Positions 1 through 5,961 of a DNA stretch of 17,836 nucleotides are shown here, piece by piece; positions within the stretch are counted from its first letter, which is position 1, and each line of letters opens with the position of its first letter. The notes under the pieces are model-generated. The model made no database searches. It was not told where the DNA came from and saw nothing but the letters and a program-made list of their open reading frames with translations. The DNA comes from DASRDS01 sp035652495 (GTDB lineage: Bacteria > Gemmatimonadota > Gemmatimonadetes > Gemmatimonadales > Gemmatimonadaceae), in the NCBI GenBank assembly GCA_035652495.1, contig DASRDS010000283.1, positions 1 through 17,836 of the forward strand, written 5' to 3'. The position numbers and the translations under genes are program-made.

Positions 1-1415
1 ACCATCTCGCCGCCATAGCGCGCGACGCGGCGCGCGACATCGAGGGCGTCGTTGACGCGCGCATCCATGCGCGGCGGCGCCTCGTCCTCGATCGAGACCG
101 GAAACTCGAAGATGCCGCTCTCGGCCTCGCCGGCGCGGTCAGCCGTGAGCGCGAACGGCAGATGCGTCAGGGAGCTGTTGGCGGTCGTCGATGAGCTGTA
201 GCGGTAGCCGACCGCGGCGAGCGCCTGCGGCAGCGCGCGCGGCTCGGCGAGATAGCCGGGACGGAACGCGGTCACCGTGTCACCTGGCGCGAGCGACTCC
301 AGCAAATACTTGCTGATCCGAAGCTCGCCGAGGACGCTCGCTCCGGTCGTCACCGTCGCGTTCTGCACGAACGGATGGTAGCCCGGATAGCGCTCATCGC
401 CGGTGCCAACCGGCATGGTCCCGAATTGCCGCGAGTGGGCCACGGAGTGGCTGGCGAGCTCCATGCCCGCGGCGTGGAGCTCCCGGATTCGTGGCGCTTC
501 CTGGTCGTTGAAGAATACATCATCGTTGTAGTCCCGGATGTACTTCGTCTGGATGAAGTACGTCGCGGGGATGCCGGCGCTCTTCTCGAGCTCCAGATAG
601 GCGCGCGAGTTGTCGACGGACTTGGCGTAGTCGACGTCGTGCGTGATCATCACCGCGAGCGGCTTGCCATCCGGCACCGTACCGAGCGTCACCGCGTTCG
701 GCTCACTCTCGGTGTACAATTTCTTGATGACGCGCAACCAGACGTCAATCGTCGGCTCGAATCCATTGTCATAGCCGCGCGCCAACGTCTCATCGTGACC
801 GCCGTATCCGGTTTCCAAGAGCGCACCGAGATCAACACCCAGCGCATACGCGTGGCCGTGCACCGTGATAGCCGCGGTCCCGTCATCGAACATGGCGAGC
901 GCCTCGGTTGGCTTGCTGTAGCCGTACGACCACGGAGCCCGCAGCGTCGACTCGCGGGGATCGTCGAGGCCAAATCGTTGAATGGCCGCGGCCGAGAAGG
1001 TGATCGCCTTTCGGGTGCGCGACGGCACGGCTTCACCGAAGCCGAACGTCTCGCCCATACCGCCGATGAGCACGTTCGTCGCGATCAGTGTCCCTTGATA
1101 TCCCACTAAGGCCCGTAAGGCATCGGCCGATAGCGTGCGGCCGGAGATCATCGGGTACACCAACACGACCCGATGCGTGAGCGCGGCGTGATAATCGCGC
1201 GTGATGACGAACGGGACGCCGATCGTACGCAGACCATGCGCGAGCGGCAGCCATGGAGCGGTCGTGTCAGTCAGCAGGACCGCAAGGCGACTCTGGCCGC
1301 CAGCCGAATACGACGTCCATTGGGCTGGGGGCGAGTGACGGATATGACTCGAGACCATCGGACCGGGACCAGGCAAAAGCGCGACACTGGCCAGCACCGG
1401 CAAGAGCAGTTTCAT
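1..1415 (-). CDS. Exported polysaccharide deacetylase (CE4/NodB-like), 3' end outside the window
   Basis: Read on the minus strand, an open frame runs from an ATG at 1413-1415 to the left edge with no stop (471 codons seen), so the C-terminus is missing. The N-terminus (MKLLLPVLASVALLPG) looks like a signal peptide. The first ~250 residues match nothing I recognise. The rest carries the three CE4 deacetylase motifs in order: THDVD at residues 258-262 (catalytic base and metal aspartates), SHSVAHS at 322-328 with H323 and H327 as metal ligands, and FRPGY at 384-388. Known members remove N- or O-acetyl groups from cell-wall or exopolysaccharide using a divalent metal. The start follows the receiver gene's stop by 22 bases, so the two are probably co-transcribed. 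No convincing Shine-Dalgarno precedes this ATG; the ATG 4 bases upstream is out of frame. Family call is fairly sure; the actual polymer is unknown. Confidence 0.85.
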   Translation of the reverse strand, partial: MKLLLPVLASVALLPGPGPMVSSHIRHSPPAQWTSYSAGGQSRLAVLLTDTTAPWLPLAHGLRTIGVPFVITRDYHAALTHRVVLVYPMISGRTLSADALRALVGYQGTLIATNVLIGGMGETFGFGEAVPSRTRKAITFSAAAIQRFGLDDPRESTLRAPWSYGYSKPTEALAMFDDGTAAITVHGHAYALGVDLGALLETGYGGHDETLARGYDNGFEPTIDVWLRVIKKLYTESEPNAVTLGTVPDGKPLAVMITHDVDYAKSVDNSRAYLELEKSAGIPATYFIQTKYIRDYNDDVFFNDQEAPRIRELHAAGMELASHSVAHSRQFGTMPVGTGDERYPGYHPFVQNATVTTGASVLGELRISKYLLESLAPGDTVTAFRPGYLAEPRALPQALAAVGYRYSSSTTANSSLTHLPFALTADRAGEAESGIFEFPVSIEDEAPPRMDARVNDALDVARRVARYGGEM

Positions 1416-1437
1416 ACATACAAGAGACGACTGACGA

Positions 1438-1863
1438 CTACGCGGGTCGCGACCGGCCATCGGTCGCGGCGCAACGCTCGCGAACGGCGGCCGAAAGCTC
1501 CTCGATGTCGAATGGCTTGAGCAGCACGGGACAGCCGGTCGCCTGCAGCGTGGCGTGGGTCGAGGCGGCGATGTCGCCCGTAATGAAAATCGTGCGCTCT
1601 TTGAGGTGCGGCTGCACGCTGTGCGCGTACTCGAACAGGAGATCGCCCCGGACATCGGGGATCCGGTAGTCGAGGATCAGGCAGTCGACCTGCCGCTCGT
1701 TGAGCGTGCGCTCGGCCGCCTCACCGCAGGACGCGGTCTCGACGACATAGCCGTCGCGCGTCAGCAACGTCGCGAACGCCAGCCGAATCGACGGCTCATC
1801 GTCGACGAGCAGGATGCGGATGCCGCCGCCGCGGCGCGCTTTGCTATCCGCGTCCGGCAGCAC
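1438..1863 (-). CDS. Stand-alone two-component receiver protein (CheY-like)
   Basis: A 141-residue protein with a complete receiver domain and no output domain. With the GTG start at 1861-1863 the conserved positions are D21-D22 (acidic pocket, in LLVDDEP), D65 (phosphoacceptor, in LILDYRIPD), T95 (in FITGD) and K116 (in LLKPF). The frame is open further upstream to 1938, but that stretch lies inside the preceding gene and is not receiver-like, so I chose the GTG that leaves a 14-residue lead before the first beta strand. This start overlaps the 3' end of the AraC-like gene by 20 bases, which suggests translational coupling. Such single-domain receivers relay phosphate or act by protein contact. 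No histidine kinase lies in the window, so the partner is unknown. The exact start is less certain than the domain. Confidence 0.85.
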   Translation of the reverse strand: MLPDADSKARRGGGIRILLVDDEPSIRLAFATLLTRDGYVVETASCGEAAERTLNERQVDCLILDYRIPDVRGDLLFEYAHSVQPHLKERTIFITGDIAASTHATLQATGCPVLLKPFDIEELSAAVRERCAATDGRSRPA

Positions 1864-2680
1864 GGCGAAGAATCGTGAGGACAGGCGGCGCGGCCGGCGC
1901 CCGGCCGACCACCAGCTTCGCGAGCGACTCGGACACACACTGGTCCGGCGTCACGATGCGACGCCAGGCGGCGAACCGACGACCACTGATGGCCCGCACG
2001 TGCGCGGCGAAGATGCGCGGGTCGGCGTAGCCGAGTCTGAGCGCCACGTCGGACATCGAGAGCGCCGGATTCTGCGCGTACTGGTAGCCGCGCAGCACCC
2101 GCGCCGCCGTCACGAGCGTGCGCGCCGGCGCGATCCCCAGTCGCTCCAACCACCGGTTCACATTCCGCCTCGGCATCTCGGCCGCCGCCGCAATGTCCGT
2201 GGCACTCCGAAAACGCGTCGGCCGCCGAAACAGCATCTCGACAGCGCCGACCAGCGCCGGCGGCGCATCGCCCGCGACCAGCGCCACGCGCAGCGCACCC
2301 AAGATGCGCTCCTCGAGCCCCGTCGCCCGCATCGTCTCGAGGCGATCGCGGAACCGCGTCGGCTCGTCATCGAATCCGCGCAGGATACAGTGCCGCACGC
2401 CCAACTCCCCAAGCGACAGCATGGCGCGCGTCGATTCGGCCGTGATGCTCGTGTAGACGAGCACGGCCACCCCAGGGAACCCGGCGCGGATCGCCCGCAC
2501 CGCTTCGGTATCAGCTGCACCATCGACGCATGGATCAACCACAGTGACTTCCACCGGACGCGCTCGCAGCACGCCAGCCAGCGCCGTCCAGCTCGATGCC
2601 GCCAGGACGGTGTGCTCGTCCCCGGCGACCACGCGGAGATGGGACAACATGGCCGGCGTGAGGCGGGCTACGACGAGCAT
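1844..2680 (-). CDS. AraC-type DNA-binding protein with a degenerate receiver-like N-terminus
   Basis: With the ATG at 2678-2680 the product has 278 residues. The C-terminal part (about residues 160-240) is an AraC-family double helix-turn-helix; the second motif is clear in MSDVALRLGYADPRIFAAHV followed by ISGRRF. The N-terminal ~120 residues have the alternating strand/helix pattern of a receiver: VVDP puts an aspartate near residue 49 and YTS a threonine near 77. The acidic pair in the first strand is missing, and the usual lysine of the last strand is replaced by arginine (CILRGF), so it is probably a pseudo-receiver that is not phosphorylated normally. The frame stays open to a TTG at 2749, but the ATG is preceded by GGCGGAAAG at suitable distance and sits right before the first beta strand. 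It is likely a transcriptional regulator, first gene of an operon with the receiver and the deacetylase; its targets are unknown. Confidence 0.78.
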   Translation of the reverse strand: MLVVARLTPAMLSHLRVVAGDEHTVLAASSWTALAGVLRARPVEVTVVDPCVDGAADTEAVRAIRAGFPGVAVLVYTSITAESTRAMLSLGELGVRHCILRGFDDEPTRFRDRLETMRATGLEERILGALRVALVAGDAPPALVGAVEMLFRRPTRFRSATDIAAAAEMPRRNVNRWLERLGIAPARTLVTAARVLRGYQYAQNPALSMSDVALRLGYADPRIFAAHVRAISGRRFAAWRRIVTPDQCVSESLAKLVVGRAPAAPPVLTILRRAAGRG

Positions 2681-2748
2681 AGGTCTTTCCGCCCGAACGA
2701 ACTGCCCGATGACCCGATTCGCGATTGGCGCGACGGATGCAGCCGCCA

Positions 2749-2754
2749 ACTATA
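2749..2754 (-). promoter_or_regulatory. Possible -10 element of the regulator/receiver/deacetylase operon
   Basis: On the minus strand this reads TATAGT, five of six matches to a housekeeping -10, placed about 70 bases before the chosen ATG at 2680. No convincing -35 lies at 16-18 bases. If real, transcription would start near 2742, downstream of the alternative TTG start at 2749, which supports the ATG. Weak evidence alone. Confidence 0.25.
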
Positions 2755-2800
2755 GGTGCACCCATAACGTCTCATCCGGCCCACCGCCCCCGAGGTGTAC

Positions 2801-3001
2801 ATGCTCGTTCGTTCCCGCCGTGCCGTGGCGCTCGCCCTCGGCACCGCCCTGATCGCTCTCGCCACCGCCTGCACGAATCCGACGGCACCGTCCGCGACCT
2901 CGCACCAAGCGCTCGGCGGAATGTCTGGCGACGGCGTGACGGTCGGCGGCGGTACGCACACTGCGTCGACGAGCGGTGTCACCGTCGGCGGTGGTACCTG
3001 A
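2801..3001 (+). CDS. Small predicted lipoprotein ending in a duplicated GVTVGGGT motif
   Basis: A 66-residue open frame starting at ATG 2801 with GAGG five bases upstream; an in-frame GTG at 2795 overlaps that ribosome binding site and is less likely. The N-terminus has a basic region (RSRR, residues 4-7), a hydrophobic stretch (8-20) and the lipobox-like ATAC with C24, so the protein is probably exported and lipid-anchored. The mature part is only about 43 residues, rich in Ser, Thr and Gly, and ends with two copies of GVTVGGGT, the second at the very C-terminus. It lies between divergent and convergent genes, with 120 bases to the divergent regulator and 50 bases to the end of the TPR gene. 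I do not recognise the family and assign no function. A surface lipopeptide or a modified-peptide precursor are both only possible. That it is a real gene rests on the signal sequence, ribosome binding site and fit in the gap. Confidence 0.62.
   Translation: MLVRSRRAVALALGTALIALATACTNPTAPSATSHQALGGMSGDGVTVGGGTHTASTSGVTVGGGT
2933..2998 (+). repeat. In-frame direct repeat encoding GVTVGGGT twice
   Basis: The copies are at 2933-2956 and 2975-2998, 18 bases apart. They encode the same eight residues but differ at several third codon positions (GTG/GTC, ACG/ACC, GGC/GGT). The similarity is therefore kept at protein level. The second copy is followed directly by the TGA stop. Confidence 0.8.
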
Positions 3002-3051
3002 GCGACGATGTCTCTCGGTTCGTATACCTGATCGACGGGCCGCACGGGGGC

Positions 3052-4359
3052 TCACCCGCTCGCGGCGGCCAGTAGACGCGCACCGTGAATCGCCTCGGCG
3101 ACCCGATTCACTCGGGCCGGCCGGGGCGTCACGGTCGCCACTCGCGGAGGCGTCAACGCGCGGCCGGCGCTGAGCGCCACGAGCGCCGCCTCCGCGCGCT
3201 GGAGGACTTCGGCCAGTTCGTATCGTTGCGCGACGGTCACCGCCCGGTCGAACGCCGCCGCCGCGAGTGACGGCTGGCCGAACGCCAGGTGACCGTGGCC
3301 GACATAATAGTCGAACTCCGCGGTCAGAAATGGCGGCAGACCGATGCCGGCGAGCTCGCGCCGGTGCCGCATGAAATCCACCTCGCGCCGCTCGAGCGTC
3401 GCGATCTCGATCAAGTTGATCGTCGCGGCCCACCGAATGAGCGGCTCCTTCGCGGTCTCAGCGAGCAGCGCGTTCGCCTCGCGCGAAATCTCCGGATACC
3501 CGCCCTGCAATAGCAGCGTCGCCAGCGTCACCAGGATGCGCTCGCGCTCCATGGTGTCGCTCATCGCGGTCCAGGCCTCGTACGCGTACGTGATCGCATC
3601 CTCGTGACGGCCCAACTGCACCGCCACGCGCGCGAGCTCGTGCCACGCCTCGGCGCGGAGGTCGCCGCAGTCCATGCCGGTGGCCCCAGCGACGATCGCG
3701 GCCAGTCGCTCATGCGCGGTCGAGAAATCGCTGCGACCGGCGACGAGCTTCGCCTCGCCGAGCTTAGCGCGCAACACGTTGCGGTCGTCGCCACGCATCT
3801 CGGCGAGCACGCCGGCCGCGCGATAGGCTTGCGCCGCATGCTCCGCATCGCCCATGGTCCGGTAACAGGCACCCATGTACATCGCGGCGGCGGTCGCGAC
3901 ATCGCCATCGACCGTGCCGATCGCACTGTCGCCAACGTGCGCTTCCCACACGATCGCGTAGACGTCCGCGGCCAAGAGATAGGCCGACCGCACGTGCAAC
4001 GCGCGCGCATACGCGAAGAGCGGCGCGACGAGACGCAGGGACTCGCCGTCCTCGGCTTCGACGATGCGCGCGACAATAGTGCTCAGCAGGCGGCGTTCAG
4101 CCGTCTTGGCCGGTAACTCGGCGACCACGTTCTGCACCGCGTCGACCTCGTACTTGAACGCCTTCTCTCGCGCGCGCATGGCCGCGAGCGAAGCATGACT
4201 GCCATGGCGATACTCGCTAAAGGCGTCAAGAAGGCGCAACGTAACGAGGCCGGCGCGCGCGGCGCGCCAGGCATCGCTGGCTTCGTCGGCGGTTGCCAAA
4301 GCTTCGAAGAACGCCCGATGGCGCAGCGTCCCGTTGGTATCAATCATCGGTAGCACCAT
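3052..4359 (-). CDS. Cytoplasmic TPR-like repeat protein of unknown role
   Basis: A 435-residue alpha-helical protein with no signal peptide or membrane segment. Helical-hairpin repeats with the TPR pattern of small and aromatic residues are visible, for example AAAMYMGACYRTMGDAEHAA, AEAWHELARVAVQLGRHEDA and YYVGHGHLAFGQPSLAAAAF. Proteins of this kind are protein- or peptide-binding scaffolds, and no catalytic motif is seen. The frame is open back to a GTG at 4434, but I chose ATG 4357-4359 because AAGGA lies about ten bases upstream. A further ATG at 4347 is possible and costs four residues. The gene is convergent with the small lipoprotein and divergent from the glycosyltransferase. Its 3' end leaves a 50-base gap in which I see no strong terminator. 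What it binds cannot be deduced. Confidence 0.72.
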   Translation of the reverse strand: MVLPMIDTNGTLRHRAFFEALATADEASDAWRAARAGLVTLRLLDAFSEYRHGSHASLAAMRAREKAFKYEVDAVQNVVAELPAKTAERRLLSTIVARIVEAEDGESLRLVAPLFAYARALHVRSAYLLAADVYAIVWEAHVGDSAIGTVDGDVATAAAMYMGACYRTMGDAEHAAQAYRAAGVLAEMRGDDRNVLRAKLGEAKLVAGRSDFSTAHERLAAIVAGATGMDCGDLRAEAWHELARVAVQLGRHEDAITYAYEAWTAMSDTMERERILVTLATLLLQGGYPEISREANALLAETAKEPLIRWAATINLIEIATLERREVDFMRHRRELAGIGLPPFLTAEFDYYVGHGHLAFGQPSLAAAAFDRAVTVAQRYELAEVLQRAEAALVALSAGRALTPPRVATVTPRPARVNRVAEAIHGARLLAAASG

Positions 4360-4476
4360 CGGTGGAAAATCCTTTGGAGATGCGGCTACGATACGGTAAT
4401 GCGGCGGATTGTGCCATGCCGTGATCCGTCCCACACCGGACTGCGCATTTTGTTACTGCATCGGATGCGCGTGTGA

Positions 4477-4491
4477 TATGAACAGTTCATA
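4477..4491. promoter_or_regulatory. Perfect 15-base palindrome, candidate operator
   Basis: TATGAACAGTTCATA has seven-base arms around a single central base. It lies in the 234-base AT-richer gap between the divergent TPR and glycosyltransferase genes, where a dimeric regulator could act on either. Only one copy was found, so the role is an inference. Confidence 0.3.
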
Positions 4492-4580
4492 GACTTTATA
4501 GTGACAGTAATAGACGATTATGGCGCCAGTATCGCGACTCGCAAATCGGGCGCGATGACTACGTCGCTCCGCCCGTAGCG

Positions 4581-4586
4581 TATACT
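4581..4586 (+). promoter_or_regulatory. Possible -10 element giving a leaderless glycosyltransferase mRNA
   Basis: TATACT (five of six matches to a housekeeping -10) ends seven bases before the GTG at 4594, so transcription would start at or next to the start codon. An in-frame TAG at 4576-4578 rules out starts further upstream. No good -35 is seen at 17 bases; the nearest candidate (ATGACT, 4555-4560) has a 20-base spacer. Confidence 0.35.
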
Positions 4587-4593
4587 CCGCGCC

Positions 4594-5961
4594 GTGTCTC
4601 CGGCACGTATAGCACGCACAGCCCGCATAGTCGGAATTACCATTGCCTTGACCGCCGCCGCTCGGATCGTGTTAGCGGCCACGGTGGGCCTGGGCGTTGA
4701 CGAGTCATACGCCGCCTCGGTCGCGCACCCGATAGCGCTCAGCTACTTCGATCATCCGCCGCTGCATTTCTGGATCGCGGGCGCGGCCGAGTTGCATCGG
4801 GGCGCGGGGCCGCTGGCCGACCTGGCGGTGCGGTTGCCGTTCATCGCCCTCTTCGCGCTGACGACATGGCTCATGTATCTCGTGACCGCGCACGCGTTCG
4901 ATGCGCGCGCGGGCATGTATGCGGCGCTCGCGCTCAATGTCTCGCCGGTCTTCAGCATCAGCACCGGGAGCTGGGTGCTGCCTGACGGCCCGCTCATGTG
5001 CGCATGGCTAGCCGCCGTCTACTGCATTCTGCGCGCGGACGACTCACCCCGGTGGTGGCTCGGCGCCGGCGTCGCGACCGGGCTCGCGTTGCTCTCCAAG
5101 TACCATGGCGTGCTGCTCATGGGCGGCATCTTTCTCTACTTGGCTCTCGCCGCGCGCCACTGGCTCGCGCGTCCCTGGCCCTACATTGCCGCGCTGATCG
5201 CGATCGCGATGTTCACGCCCGTCATCGTGTGGAACGCCGAGCATCAGTGGGCATCGTTTGCGTTTCAGCTCGGGCGAAACGCCGAATCGCATGCGCCGCG
5301 GTTGTTGGCGCTGGCGCAGAACATCGGCGGCCAGGTGGCGTTTGTCACGCCATGGGTATGGATACCATTGATGCTCGCGCTGGTGCGCGTGCGGCAACCG
5401 CTCTTCACGACCCTCGGCGCGATTCCCATCGCGCTCTTCACGCTGGTCTCGCTCGGCGGCAATCCCGGTCAGCCCCACTGGGCGGCGCCGGGGTATCTCA
5501 TGCTTTTTCCGCTGCTCGGGCGACTGGCGTCCACCTGGTCAGCGGCTCGCGTTCGGGTGTGGCTGATCACCTCAGCCGCCGTGCTAGTCGTCGCCGCCAC
5601 CGTGATTGCGATCTTCGCGCCGATCGATGATCTCGTCGACTGGCGTGGCATTCCCGGATCAAAACTGGTACTTGCGCCAAGCTGGATTCAGGCGGGCAAA
5701 GTATCGTGGGCGCTTGGTCCTGATGTCCCGGTACTCTGTCTTTGTACTTCACCACACGAGTTTGCGTTCACGCATGACCAACGAGACTTCATTGGCCAAG
5801 ATGCGCTGATCGTGATGCGGCCGAGAACCGCCGTCGACATGCTACCGCGCTATGCGCCGTATTTCGCGTCGATCACACCGTATCGCGAAATTCACATCCG
5901 TGGCAAGCTCGTGGTCGATGTGTACCTCGCACGTGATTTTCAACGACCGTTCCCAAGGTGA
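4594..5961 (+). CDS. GT39/ArnT-like integral membrane glycosyltransferase
   Basis: A 455-residue polytopic membrane protein of the PMT/ArnT (GT39, GT-C fold) type, which moves a sugar from a polyprenyl-phosphate donor to a lipid, glycan or protein on the outer face of the inner membrane. The first membrane helix is at about residues 10-34. It is followed by the first-loop acidic motif D36-E37 (VDESY) and the family signature YFDHPPLHFW at 51-60. SKYHG at 168-172 and GQPHW in a later loop are also typical. Many further hydrophobic helices follow, then a soluble C-terminal part of about 100 residues. The length is a little short for the family (often about 500 or more). The GTG start is forced by an in-frame TAG 16-18 bases upstream, and no Shine-Dalgarno is present. 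Its 3' end overlaps the convergent DUF5916 gene by 22 bases. Donor and acceptor are unknown. Confidence 0.85.
   Translation: MSPARIARTARIVGITIALTAAARIVLAATVGLGVDESYAASVAHPIALSYFDHPPLHFWIAGAAELHRGAGPLADLAVRLPFIALFALTTWLMYLVTAHAFDARAGMYAALALNVSPVFSISTGSWVLPDGPLMCAWLAAVYCILRADDSPRWWLGAGVATGLALLSKYHGVLLMGGIFLYLALAARHWLARPWPYIAALIAIAMFTPVIVWNAEHQWASFAFQLGRNAESHAPRLLALAQNIGGQVAFVTPWVWIPLMLALVRVRQPLFTTLGAIPIALFTLVSLGGNPGQPHWAAPGYLMLFPLLGRLASTWSAARVRVWLITSAAVLVVAATVIAIFAPIDDLVDWRGIPGSKLVLAPSWIQAGKVSWALGPDVPVLCLCTSPHEFAFTHDQRDFIGQDALIVMRPRTAVDMLPRYAPYFASITPYREIHIRGKLVVDVYLARDFQRPFPR

Noticed and set aside
375..1109. Plus-strand open frame of 244 codons
   Set aside because: It lies antisense to the deacetylase frame, which carries the ordered CE4 motifs. 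The plus-strand product is Arg/Val-rich with no recognisable domain, as expected of a GC-rich shadow frame.
1814..2755. Plus-strand open frame of 313 codons
   Set aside because: It is antisense to the AraC-type regulator. The product is extremely rich in Arg, His and Pro and has no domain.
3002..3051. Possible terminator between the small lipoprotein and TPR genes
   Set aside because: No stable stem followed by a T run is seen on either strand.
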